From positions 62,001 to 126,000 of the forward strand of contig DATJEU010000033.1 in NCBI GenBank assembly GCA_035496255.1: DNA of 64,000 nucleotides, written 5' to 3'. The translations under genes and the position numbers were made by a program. Shown one piece after another: positions 9,409 to 17,431 of the stretch (its first letter is position 1; each line of letters starts with the position of its first letter). The DNA comes from Gp6-AA40 sp035496255. Lineage in GTDB: Bacteria > Acidobacteriota > Vicinamibacteria > Vicinamibacterales > UBA2999. Below the pieces are notes generated by a model. The model ran no database searches and was not told where the DNA came from. It saw only the letters and a program-made list of their open reading frames with translations.

Positions 9409-10578
9409 TCAAAACGTCAATTCTAACTCCCGCGCCAACTCCCGGGCCTGGGCGTGACCCCATGCGTGGGCAGCGCGGACGACATCGAGCGTTGAGACGC
9501 GCTGCACCACGTGCGCGTTCATCGTCATTTCGATCAGGCGCGGAATCGCCGGGAACGCCAGCCGGCCGTCGAGGAACGCGTCGACCGCGACCTCGTTGGC
9601 CGCGTTCAGGACCACCGGGAGCGTGCCGCCTTCGCGAAGCGCTCGATACGCGAGCGCCAGGCAGGGGAATCGGTGCGTATCGGGCGCCTGAAACTCGAGC
9701 CGCGGTGCACGCGTCAGATCCAGGGATGGCAGAGCCGCCTCCCAGCGATCCGGGTACGAACAGGCGTACTGAATCGGCAGACGCATGTCGGTCACGCCAA
9801 GCTGCGCGATGACCGATCCATCGTGCAGTTCCACCATCGAGTGCACGATCGATTGCGGGTGGACGACGACGTCGATCTGATCCGCGTGGACGTCGAACAA
9901 CCAGCGCGCCTCGATGACCTCGAGGCCCTTGTTCATCAACGTGGCCGAATCAATCGTGATCTTCCGTCCCATCTGCCACGTGGGATGGCGCAGGGCTTCT
10001 TCCGGCCGGACATGTTCGAGCTCTTCAGCGGTGAACTGGCGGAAGGGCCCTCCGGACGCCGTCAGGATCAGGCGACGGATCTCGGAATGCCGGCGGCCGT
10101 GCAGGCACTGATGGATGGCGTTGTGTTCGCTGTCTACCGGCAGAATCGGTACGCCACGGCGCTGCGCGCTGCGCGTCACGAGTTCGCCGGCCATCACGAG
10201 CACTTCTTTGTTGGCCAGCGCGATCGTCTTGCCCGCGTCGATTGCGGCGAGCACGGCCTCGAGGCCCGCGGTGCCCGACGATGCGCAGAGCACGATGTCG
10301 GCGTCGGGATGCGTCGCGACCGCGACCAGGCCGGCGGGACCGGTCTCGATGCGCGGCGGCTCGTGCCCCGCGCACGCGGTGCGCAACCGGCCCACGGCCT
10401 CGCCCGTCGCCATTGCCACGACCGACGGGCAGTACTGCTTCACCTGCTGCGCAAGCAGCTCCGCGTTGTCGCGGGCGGCAAGCGACACCACCTTCAGCCG
10501 CGACGGATGCGCGTCGACGACGGCGAGTGCGCTGCGGCCGATGGAACCAGTCGAGCCGAGGATGGCGAGCCGCTTCAC
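9409..10578 (-). CDS. dxr: 1-deoxy-D-xylulose-5-phosphate reductoisomerase
   Basis: Converts DXP to 2-C-methyl-D-erythritol 4-phosphate in the MEP isoprenoid pathway using NADPH and a divalent metal. It has 389 residues. The NADPH loop GSTGSIG is at the N-terminus, DSEHNAI carries the metal-binding Asp and Glu, and ASGGPFR is the mobile substrate loop. The GTG start sits in a GTGA overlap with the cdsA stop, so translation is probably coupled. Confidence 0.97.
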   Translation of the reverse strand: MKRLAILGSTGSIGRSALAVVDAHPSRLKVVSLAARDNAELLAQQVKQYCPSVVAMATGEAVGRLRTACAGHEPPRIETGPAGLVAVATHPDADIVLCASSGTAGLEAVLAAIDAGKTIALANKEVLVMAGELVTRSAQRRGVPILPVDSEHNAIHQCLHGRRHSEIRRLILTASGGPFRQFTAEELEHVRPEEALRHPTWQMGRKITIDSATLMNKGLEVIEARWLFDVHADQIDVVVHPQSIVHSMVELHDGSVIAQLGVTDMRLPIQYACSYPDRWEAALPSLDLTRAPRLEFQAPDTHRFPCLALAYRALREGGTLPVVLNAANEVAVDAFLDGRLAFPAIPRLIEMTMNAHVVQRVSTLDVVRAAHAWGHAQARELARELELTF

Positions 10579-11336
10579 GCCACGCTCCGTACGAGCATGA
10601 AGTAGAACGCCGGAATCGCAAACAACAGCGCGTCGATCCGATCGAGCACGCCGCCGTGACCGGGAATCAGGGTCGAGCTGTCCTTCACACCGGATGCGCG
10701 TTTCAGCCGTGATTCGAACAGATCACCGAGGATCCCGAGGGCGACAACGACAACGCCGAACGGCACCGTGACCGATGGCGACAGCCCGAACACCAAGCCT
10801 CCGACAACCGCGATGAACGCGGTTCCGCACAACACTCCGCCAATGGCGCCCTCAACGGTCTTCCTGGGACTGATGGCCGGCGCCAGCGGACGCCGCCCGA
10901 ACGCCCGGCCGCAGTAGTACTGCGAGGTGTCACTGACGACAATCGAAGCGATCAGGAAGATGGTCCCTTTCGGACCAGAGTTCTGCTGCACCAGCACGAG
11001 CATCCCAAGTGGCAGGCCGATGTAGGCGGCAGCAAACGCACTCGCCGCCGCGTGCTGAACCGGTGAGGCTACGAGCATGACTGGAAGGACTGTGACCACC
11101 AGCGTCAGCCACGCCACCGCTTCGAAGCCGAGCGCGGGCTGACCGCCGGACATGATCCAGCACGCCACCGCCGCCCCTGCGGCGCCGATCGGATGCGCAC
11201 CTGCGACCTTGACGTACTCGTGCGCGGCCAGCAATGCCAGCACCGACGTGAGCCCACGCAGGAGCACCAGGGGCAGGAACAGGATGGCCGCGAGTGCGGC
11301 CGCAGCGAGGACGACCCCGCTGATGACGCGCTGCAT
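10575..11336 (-). CDS. cdsA: Phosphatidate cytidylyltransferase
   Basis: Makes CDP-diacylglycerol for phospholipid synthesis at the inner membrane. The protein has 253 residues with several hydrophobic helices. The CDP-alcohol signature is clear near the C-terminus: ESRLKRASGVKDSS followed by PGHGGVLDRIDA. Its ATG overlaps the uppS stop in TAATG, and its own stop overlaps dxr. Confidence 0.95.
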   Translation of the reverse strand: MQRVISGVVLAAAALAAILFLPLVLLRGLTSVLALLAAHEYVKVAGAHPIGAAGAAVACWIMSGGQPALGFEAVAWLTLVVTVLPVMLVASPVQHAAASAFAAAYIGLPLGMLVLVQQNSGPKGTIFLIASIVVSDTSQYYCGRAFGRRPLAPAISPRKTVEGAIGGVLCGTAFIAVVGGLVFGLSPSVTVPFGVVVVALGILGDLFESRLKRASGVKDSSTLIPGHGGVLDRIDALLFAIPAFYFMLVRSVA

Positions 11337-12127
11337 TATTTGGCGCCGATAACCGCCGGCGACGGGTTGATGCCGCCATACCTGCGCTCACGCTTTTGAT
11401 ACGCGAGTACAGCTTCGAGCAGATGGCGCCGCCGGAAGTCCGGCCACAGCGTCTCGGTGACGTAGATCTCCGCGTAGGCGATCTGCCACAGCAGATAGTT
11501 ACTGACGCGCATCTCGCCGCTCGTCCGAATCAGGAGATCGGGATCGGGCTGCCCGGCCGTGTAGAGGAAGCTGGCGAACCGCTGCTCGTCCAGATCCTCC
11601 GGCCGCACGCCGGCCTCCATCGCGCGGCGGGCGGCGTCCACGATCTCCGCGCGGCCGCCGTAGTTCAGCGCGATGTTGAACAGCATGCCACCGTTCTTGG
11701 CGGTGCGATCGATCGCGGCGTGCAGCTCGTCCTGGATGTCGGGCGCGAGCTCCTCCATCCGCCCGATGACGTGGAAGCGGATGTCGTTGCGCAACAGCGT
11801 GTTCAACTCGGATCGCAGATACCGCTTCAGCAGCAGCATCAGCGTGCTGACCTCGGTCGCCGGCCGCTTCCAGTTTTCCACGGAGAACGCGTACAGGGTA
11901 AGGACCGAGATACCAAGGCGCGCCGCGGTTTCCACCGTGTCGCGGACCCCGTCGATGCCGGCACGGTGCCCTTCCACGCGCGGGAGATGGCGCTGCGCAG
12001 CCCAGCGGCCATTGCCGTCCATGATTACCGCGACGTGTGCCGGAAGCCGGTCGAAGCGGATCTGCCGGGCCAGCGTCTCATCGGGATGACCAGACGGAAT
12101 CCAGGCCAGGAGCTCCTCAAGCGACAC
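11336..12127 (-). CDS. uppS: Isoprenyl transferase (undecaprenyl diphosphate synthase)
   Basis: cis-Prenyltransferase that elongates farnesyl diphosphate to the C55 carrier for peptidoglycan and polysaccharide synthesis. It has 263 residues; MDGNGRWA (catalytic Asp about D37) and the C-terminal RTSGEMRVSNYLLWQ and ETLWPDF motifs are conserved. The start is GTG with a poor ribosome-binding site. The gene begins 26 bases after truA and is tightly coupled to cdsA. Confidence 0.95.
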   Translation of the reverse strand: MSLEELLAWIPSGHPDETLARQIRFDRLPAHVAVIMDGNGRWAAQRHLPRVEGHRAGIDGVRDTVETAARLGISVLTLYAFSVENWKRPATEVSTLMLLLKRYLRSELNTLLRNDIRFHVIGRMEELAPDIQDELHAAIDRTAKNGGMLFNIALNYGGRAEIVDAARRAMEAGVRPEDLDEQRFASFLYTAGQPDPDLLIRTSGEMRVSNYLLWQIAYAEIYVTETLWPDFRRRHLLEAVLAYQKRERRYGGINPSPAVIGAK

Positions 12128-12153
12128 GGCTCAATTCCCTTGAATTCAAGCAG

Positions 12154-12894
12154 TTAATCATAGTCCACGGCGACGAGGAACAAGCCGTGGGGCGGGGCCG
12201 TGGCGCCGGCGTCGTGACGCGTCCCACCGGCCACCAGGTCCCGCATTGACTCCGCCGTCCGCCAGCCGCGCCCGATCTCGACGAGCGTCCCGGCCAGGGC
12301 CCGGACCATGTGCCGCAGGAATCCGTCGCCCGTCACCTCATACGCGATCAGGCCTGGCTCGGGTTGCACGATCGCGGATCGCAGGACGGTGCGAATGCTG
12401 CAGGGCACCTGGGTGCCGACGCTCTGAAACGCGGCGAAATCGTGAGTGCCGACCACCATCGCCGCTGCCTGCCGCATGGCGTCGACGTCCAACGGCTCCG
12501 ACAGGTGCCACACATACGATCGTTCGAACGGCATCGCGATGGGCGCGTTGCGAACCTGATAGCGGTATGTCTTCTTCTTTGCGCTGAAGCGCGCATGGAA
12601 GGTCGGAGCAGCCTCTTCCACCGATAGCACGCGCACGTCCTCGGGCAGCCGGGCATTGAGCGCACGTGTGAGCGTCGCCACATCGTGCGCGCACGTCACG
12701 CGCACGCTGGCCACCTGGGCCAGCGCGTGGACGCCCGCATCCGTACGGCCGGCACCTTGAACGGACACCGCCGCCCCTTCGAAACGGGCGAGCGCCTCTT
12801 CGAGCAATCCCTGAATCGAATCGCCTTCGGCTTGACGCTGCCAGCCGACAAACCGCGTCCCGTCGTACGCGACCGTGAGCTTCAGCGTGCGCAC
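12154..12894 (-). CDS. truA: tRNA pseudouridine(38-40) synthase
   Basis: Isomerises uridines 38-40 in the tRNA anticodon arm. The protein has 246 residues; the catalytic aspartate is D52 in GAGRTDAGVHALAQ, and YDGTRFVGWQRQ at the N-terminus and GDGFLRHMVRALAGTLVEIG at the C-terminus fit TruA. It is the second gene of the minus-strand operon, 63 bases after pyrE. Confidence 0.96.
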   Translation of the reverse strand: MRTLKLTVAYDGTRFVGWQRQAEGDSIQGLLEEALARFEGAAVSVQGAGRTDAGVHALAQVASVRVTCAHDVATLTRALNARLPEDVRVLSVEEAAPTFHARFSAKKKTYRYQVRNAPIAMPFERSYVWHLSEPLDVDAMRQAAAMVVGTHDFAAFQSVGTQVPCSIRTVLRSAIVQPEPGLIAYEVTGDGFLRHMVRALAGTLVEIGRGWRTAESMRDLVAGGTRHDAGATAPPHGLFLVAVDYD

Positions 12895-12900
12895 GAGGCC

Positions 12901-12941
12901 ACACGACGACGATCACGATGACGGCGGTCCATCGTGGTCAT
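12901..12941. repeat. Short CACGACG-type hairpin
   Basis: The gap between pyrE and truA holds a small imperfect hairpin made of CACGACGACGATCACGATG on one side and CCATCGTGGTCATCG on the other. It resembles a degenerate or miniature version of the CACGACG hairpins at 24178, 28312 and 55362. It lies in an otherwise continuous operon, so it is unlikely to be a full terminator. Confidence 0.4.
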
Positions 12942-12957
12942 CGCGCCATTGGTGGGT

Positions 12958-13536
12958 TCAGGTTCGCGATCCGGGTTTGACGATCGGCTGACCCGCGGCA
13001 CACAGCGGGCAGGATTCCGGCGGGTAGGTGGGAAATGACACGGTCGCGAGCGAGAAATAGGGGACGTCGAGTCGCTGCTGGCCGCCGCTGCGATCGATGA
13101 TCGAGGCAGCGCCCACCACCTGGGCGCCAGCCGCCCGGGCGACGTCGATCGTCTCGCGCGTCGACCCACCGGTGGTAATGACGTCCTCGACCACCAGCAC
13201 CTTTTCTCCTGGGTCGAGCGTGAAACCACGGCGCAGCGTCAGGGCCCCATCCTGCCGCTCGGCGAAGATCACCCGCACGCCGAGCGCACGGCCGACCTCC
13301 TGGCCGATGACGATGCCGCCCAGCGCCGGGGAGAGTACGACCTGCGGGTCGAGACGACGAACCAGCGCCGCGATGGCCTCGCCAAACGCCCCGGCGTCGG
13401 CCGGATGCTGCAGCACCAGTGCACACTGGAGGTATCCGGGACTGTGCAGCCCCGACGTCAGCCGGAAATGCCCTTCGAGCAACGCACCCGCGCGACGAAA
13501 TCGATCGAGAGTTGTGTCCGTCGTGACAGCCGTCAC
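12958..13536 (-). CDS. pyrE: Orotate phosphoribosyltransferase
   Basis: Transfers phosphoribose from PRPP to orotate to make OMP. It has 192 residues. The PRPP-binding loop VLVVEDVITTGGST is canonical, TSGLHSPGYLQ matches the PyrE substrate loop, and the C-terminal CPLCxxGxPxxKPGSR ending is typical of the short PyrE type. The GTG start lies about 8 bases after a TATACT -10-like box. It is isolated from the main pyr locus, which contains a second, more divergent homologue at 18747. Confidence 0.93.
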   Translation of the reverse strand: MTAVTTDTTLDRFRRAGALLEGHFRLTSGLHSPGYLQCALVLQHPADAGAFGEAIAALVRRLDPQVVLSPALGGIVIGQEVGRALGVRVIFAERQDGALTLRRGFTLDPGEKVLVVEDVITTGGSTRETIDVARAAGAQVVGAASIIDRSGGQQRLDVPYFSLATVSFPTYPPESCPLCAAGQPIVKPGSRT

Positions 13537-13543
13537 ATCACCG

Positions 13544-13549
13544 AGTATA
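13544..13549 (-). promoter_or_regulatory. Possible -10 box of the pyrE operon (TATACT)
   Basis: On the minus strand TATACT ends 8 bases before the pyrE GTG. The position about 17 upstream has no good -35 match. A transcript starting just downstream of this box would be essentially leaderless. Confidence 0.3.
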
Positions 13550-13641
13550 CCTTTTGCAGCACGGCTGGAATCTCACCTGAACCTCGGCTCCACGCCCGTC
13601 GTCATAGACTCAGTCACATCACACATATGGAGTGGGGAAGC

Positions 13642-15285
13642 ATGCGTACGTACGCAATCCGCGCCTGCCTGATCGGCGTGTTTTCATTGGCCGCTTTCGG
13701 AATCCCGGTGTCCGTTTCCGCACAAGCCGCACAGGCACCGCTGGCGCAGCCGCCGGTGCCGGCGGCCGACACCCGGCGGCTGACGCTCGAGGAGGCAGTC
13801 AGGCTTGCGGTGCAGAACAACCTCGGTCTGCAGGTGCAGCGCTTCAACCCGCAGCTCCAGGATCTGAGCCTGGCGCTGGCGCGCACGGCCTGGAATCCAT
13901 CGTTGACGACGACGTTTCAGCAGAACGGCACCAATCAGCCGTCTACCGGCTTCCTGTCAGGCTCGGCGACGTCGACGCACCAGAACCGGTTCACCAACAA
14001 CACCAGCGTCCAGCAGATACTGCCGACCGGCGGCCAGTACAGCATCGGATGGGACACCTCGCGCACGACGTCGAACAGCGTGCTCACCAGCTTCCCGACC
14101 AACATCAGCTCGAACCTGTCGCTGTCGTTCTCGCAGCCGCTGCTGCGCGGCTTCAGGGTGGATTCGACGCGCAACCAGTTGTTGATCACCCAGAAGAACC
14201 GCGAGATCGCCGACGTCAACCTGCAGCAGCAGGTGGCCACGACCAGCCGCAGCGTGCGCAACGCGTACTGGGACCTCGCCTATGCGAGAGCGGCGCTGCA
14301 GGTGGCGCAGCAATCGCTCGACCTCGCGAATCAGTCGCTGCGTGATACCCAGACGCGGGTGGAGATCGGCACCACGCCGCCGATCGACGTTGTCGAGGCC
14401 CAGTCGGAAGTGGCGAGCCGGGAAGAAGCCGTGATCGTCGCGCAGTCCAACATCGAGACCGCGGAAGACACGCTGCGCGCGCTCGTCTACGACCCGCAGA
14501 GCCCCGACTTCTGGACGCTGCACATCGAGCCCACCGAACTGCCGACGTTCGCGGTGGCCATGGTCGATGTCGACGGCGCCGTGCAGACGGCACTCAACCA
14601 GCGCCTCGATCTGCAGGCATCGAAGAAGAGCCTGGAGGCCAACGACATCAACATCCGCTATCTGCGCAACCAGGCACTGCCCGACGTCACGGCGTCGCTC
14701 GATTACGGCCTCGTCGGTGTCGGCGGCCTCCAGGTAACGCGAACCAGTCCATTCGGCGGCGACGTCATCAGCTCGACGTCGCGGAGCTACGGATCGACGC
14801 TTGCGGATCTCTTCGGCCAGGACTTCCCGAGCTGGACGGCGGGCGTCAGCATCAGCTACCCGATCGGACACACGCAGCAGGAAGCCAGCCTGGCGCAGGC
14901 GCGCCTGCAGTACAACCAGACCGTCACCCAGTTGAAAAACCAGCAACTGCAAGTGGCCACTCAGGTGCGTCAGGCCGCGCGCGCGGTCGTGACCAACCAG
15001 AAGCGCGTGGACAGCAACCGCGCCGCACGCGAACTGGCAGAGCAACGGCTCACCGCGGAACAGCGGAAGTTCGCGGCCGGTACATCGACCAACTTCCAGG
15101 TGTTCCAGGCCCAGCGCGACCTCGCGCAGGCGCGCAGCAACGAGCTGCAGGCGATCCTCGATTACCAGCGCTCGGTCGTCGATCTCGATACCGTCCAGCA
15201 GGTGCCGCTCACCGGCGGAGGCGCCACGACCGTCGCACCGGCCAGCAGCACGGGGACGGCGGCCACGGGCACGGCCGCGCGCTAG
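13642..15285 (+). CDS. TolC-family outer-membrane efflux protein
   Basis: 547 residues starting at an ATG preceded by a GGAGTGGGGA purine stretch. A signal peptide ends near VSAQA. Two outer-membrane efflux protein repeats follow, rich in Gln/Asn/Ala with long amphipathic helices: LTLEEAVRLAVQNN opens the first, and the second spans about 300-520. Alternating Ser/Thr-rich strands would form the barrel. The C-terminus is a Thr/Ala/Gly-rich tail. No periplasmic adaptor or pump gene adjoins it, so the substrate is unknown. Confidence 0.9.
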   Translation: MRTYAIRACLIGVFSLAAFGIPVSVSAQAAQAPLAQPPVPAADTRRLTLEEAVRLAVQNNLGLQVQRFNPQLQDLSLALARTAWNPSLTTTFQQNGTNQPSTGFLSGSATSTHQNRFTNNTSVQQILPTGGQYSIGWDTSRTTSNSVLTSFPTNISSNLSLSFSQPLLRGFRVDSTRNQLLITQKNREIADVNLQQQVATTSRSVRNAYWDLAYARAALQVAQQSLDLANQSLRDTQTRVEIGTTPPIDVVEAQSEVASREEAVIVAQSNIETAEDTLRALVYDPQSPDFWTLHIEPTELPTFAVAMVDVDGAVQTALNQRLDLQASKKSLEANDINIRYLRNQALPDVTASLDYGLVGVGGLQVTRTSPFGGDVISSTSRSYGSTLADLFGQDFPSWTAGVSISYPIGHTQQEASLAQARLQYNQTVTQLKNQQLQVATQVRQAARAVVTNQKRVDSNRAARELAEQRLTAEQRKFAAGTSTNFQVFQAQRDLAQARSNELQAILDYQRSVVDLDTVQQVPLTGGGATTVAPASSTGTAATGTAAR

Positions 15286-15290
15286 CTTCG

Positions 15291-15397
15291 CGCCCAACTC
15301 GCAACGCCCAACGTCTATCGTTCCCCCAACTCCCAATCCTGCAAACGCAGAGGTTTGGAGGTTGGGTAAGCGAGAGACGTTGGGAGTTGGGAGTTTG
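15291..15397. repeat. Iterated-word hairpin, CTCCCAACT family (copy 1)
   Basis: The left arm iterates CCCAACTC/CCCAACG blocks and the right arm is its reverse complement (GAGTTGGGAG-type blocks), joined by a short loop with CGCAGAGG. Terminal arms pair through CCCAACGTCT and AGACGTTGGG. It fills the gap between the tolC-like gene and the family 2 glycosyltransferase. The same word and architecture recur at 16197, 24980 and 31638. Confidence 0.75.
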
Positions 15398-15443
15398 CCA
15401 AGGCGGTCGCGTCGCAGCCGCCGCATGAGTAATATGAGCGCGC

Positions 15444-16292
15444 GTGCCGGCCGTTTCCGCCACCATCATCACCCTCAACGAATCCGAGCACATCGCCGCG
15501 GCCATCGAGAGCGTCGCCTGGGCTGACGAAATCATCGTCGTCGACTCCGGCAGTACCGACGACACAGTGGCCATCGCCCGGGCGGCGGGCGCGCGCGTCG
15601 ACCTGCGCCCGTGGAGTGGATGGGTCGATCAGAAGAACTACGCCGCGACGCTCGCGCGTTACGACTGGATCTTTTCGGTCGACGCCGACGAACGGGCCAG
15701 CCCGCAGCTTGCCGACGAGATCCGCGCGCTGCTCAAGAGCGAACCGGCGCGGCGCGCCTATCGGATGCCGCGGGCGACGTTTCATCTGGGCCGCTGGATT
15801 CGGACCACGGACTTCTATCCCGATTACCAGACGCGCCTCTACGACCGGCGTGCAGCGCGCTGGCAGGGGAAGTACGTGCACGAATCGGTTGCCCCGGATA
15901 CGGGCCGCCCGGGACAACTTCGCGGCGAGATCCTGCACTACTCGTATCGCGACCTGCGCGATCAAATCGAGCGCATCAACCACTACACGACGCTCGCGTC
16001 CCGGCAGTGGTACGAAGGCGGACGCCGCGCCAGCGCATTCGACCTGCTCGTGCAGCCGCCCGCGGCGTTTGCCCGCAATTACCTGCTTCGACGCGGCGTG
16101 CTCGACGGCACCGCCGGCCTGACGATCTCGCTGATGCAGGCCTGGTCGGTCTTCCTCAAGTTCGCAAAGCTGTGGGAATTGGCACGACGCGGCGACAACT
16201 CGCAACTCCCAACGGCCGACGCTCCCCCAACTCCCGACAGCCCAACGCCCAAAGGTTCGACCGGGCACAGTTGGGAGTTGGGCAAGCGTTAA
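15444..16292 (+). CDS. Glycosyltransferase family 2 (LPS-core WaaE/KdtX-like)
   Basis: A cytoplasmic inverting glycosyltransferase, 282 residues, GTG start. The GT-A fold begins at SATIITLNESEHI; VDSGSTDDT and the DxD-type VDADE (about 74-78) bind the nucleotide sugar, and RLYDRRAARWQGKYVHE is the conserved acceptor-side block of the WaaE-like subgroup. The real family domain ends near residue 250. The last 31 residues (Asn/Ser/Gln/Leu/Pro-rich, starting at NSQLPT) are encoded by the left arm and loop of a CTCCCAACT hairpin repeat, so the C-terminus is a recent, repeat-derived extension. A role in lipopolysaccharide or other glycan synthesis is inferred. Confidence 0.88.
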   Translation: MPAVSATIITLNESEHIAAAIESVAWADEIIVVDSGSTDDTVAIARAAGARVDLRPWSGWVDQKNYAATLARYDWIFSVDADERASPQLADEIRALLKSEPARRAYRMPRATFHLGRWIRTTDFYPDYQTRLYDRRAARWQGKYVHESVAPDTGRPGQLRGEILHYSYRDLRDQIERINHYTTLASRQWYEGGRRASAFDLLVQPPAAFARNYLLRRGVLDGTAGLTISLMQAWSVFLKFAKLWELARRGDNSQLPTADAPPTPDSPTPKGSTGHSWELGKR

Positions 16293-16312
16293 TCCTTGGG
16301 AGTTGGGAGTTC
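16197..16312. repeat. Iterated-word hairpin, CTCCCAACT family (copy 2), spanning two genes
   Basis: Left arm blocks CAACTCGCAACTCCCAACG and CCCCCAACTCCC, right arm GTTGGGAGTTGGG and TTGGGAGTTGGGAG. The element contains the 3' end of the family 2 glycosyltransferase, including its stop, and its right arm ends 3 bases before the GTG of the next gene. The terminal GGGAG block lies 6 bases from that GTG, at ribosome-binding-site spacing. Confidence 0.8.
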
Positions 16313-16315
16313 CAG

Positions 16316-17431
16316 GTGTTCTCGCTGCACGTCGACACCGGGCGGGCGTTGCGTGGCGGGCAGATCCAGGTCGTGCACACGGTGCTCGGGCTGCGGGCGA
16401 TCGGGCAGCGGGCGGCGGTCGTCGCTCATCCCGATGGCGAGCTGATCAAGCGGCTGTCTGAAGGCACTGACGTCATCCCGCTGGCTCCGACGCACGAAGT
16501 CGATCTCGCCGCGGCGTGGCGGTTGTCGCGCGTCATCAGGCAGCTCGGTCCCGACGTCGTGCACGCGCACGATCCACACGCGGTCGCGATGGTGGCGACG
16601 GCGCTGTCGATCGCGTCGCCGGTGCCGCCGGTGCCGTTCGTCGCCGCGCGTCGTCTCGATTTCAGGATGGCCCGCAATTCGTTCTCACGATGGAAGTACG
16701 GACAGGTCGACTGCTTCATCGCCAGCAGCAAGTCGATTCGTGAGCGCCTGATCCACGACGGCATTCCCCGCCGCAAGATCGCCGTGGTCCACGAAGGCGT
16801 GGAGGTGGAGCGGATCGAGCAGTTGACGCCCGCGAACGTCCACGCCGAGTTCTACCTGCCGACCCACGCCCCAATCGTGGGCAACGTGGCGGCACTCGTC
16901 CCGCACAAGGGACATCAGTGTCTGATCGCGGCCGCCTCGATCGTGGTGCGCGAGGTGCCGGACGCACGATTCGTGATTGTCGGCGAGGGCGAGACGCGCC
17001 GGGTACTCGAGCATCAGATTCGACACCTGCACCTGGAACGCCACGTGTTTCTGGCCGGCCATCGCGTTGACGCGCTCGAGCTGACGAAGGGCTTCGATAT
17101 GTTCGCCATCAGCTCGATCATCGAAGGGATGTGCACCCCGCTCGTGGACGCGATGGCCGCCGGCAAGGCAAGCGTCGCGACCGACGTCGGCGGCGTGTCG
17201 GAGGTGGTAACCAACGGCGAGACCGGTTTCCTGGTGCCGTCGCGCGACTCCCGCATGATGGCGCAGAAGCTCGTGCGACTGCTGAAGAACGAGTCGCTGC
17301 GGACGCAGATGGGGCGAGCCGCGCAGGCGCGGGCCCGCGAGCACTTCACCGTCGAGAAGATGGTCGAGGCGACGGCCGCGGTTTACAGATCCCTCGCAGC
17401 GGGCATTGCGAATCGCGTTGCGGCCGGTTGA
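16316..17431 (+). CDS. Glycosyltransferase family 4
   Basis: GT-B retaining glycosyltransferase, 371 residues. The start chosen is GTG at 16316, because LHVDTGRALRGGQ directly after it is the conserved N-terminus of GT4 enzymes; the frame is open far upstream only as antisense-like noise in the neighbouring gene. The C-terminal domain shows VGNVAALVPHKGHQ, the donor-site IVGEGE and FAISSIIEGMCTPLVDAMAAGK (E-x7-E motif), and NGETGFLVP. Its ribosome-binding GGGAG comes from the preceding repeat element. It probably acts with the upstream GT2 in the same glycan. Confidence 0.9.
   Translation: MFSLHVDTGRALRGGQIQVVHTVLGLRAIGQRAAVVAHPDGELIKRLSEGTDVIPLAPTHEVDLAAAWRLSRVIRQLGPDVVHAHDPHAVAMVATALSIASPVPPVPFVAARRLDFRMARNSFSRWKYGQVDCFIASSKSIRERLIHDGIPRRKIAVVHEGVEVERIEQLTPANVHAEFYLPTHAPIVGNVAALVPHKGHQCLIAAASIVVREVPDARFVIVGEGETRRVLEHQIRHLHLERHVFLAGHRVDALELTKGFDMFAISSIIEGMCTPLVDAMAAGKASVATDVGGVSEVVTNGETGFLVPSRDSRMMAQKLVRLLKNESLRTQMGRAAQARAREHFTVEKMVEATAAVYRSLAAGIANRVAAG

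Noticed and set aside
13405..13641. Upstream extension of the TolC-like protein
   Set aside because: It overlaps the pyrE gene on the other strand; the ATG at 13642 has a ribosome-binding site and is followed by a signal peptide.
15611..16315. 235-codon N-terminal extension of the GT4 protein
   Set aside because: This part lies in another frame of the GT2 gene and is compositionally noise; the GT4 fold begins right after the GTG at 16316.
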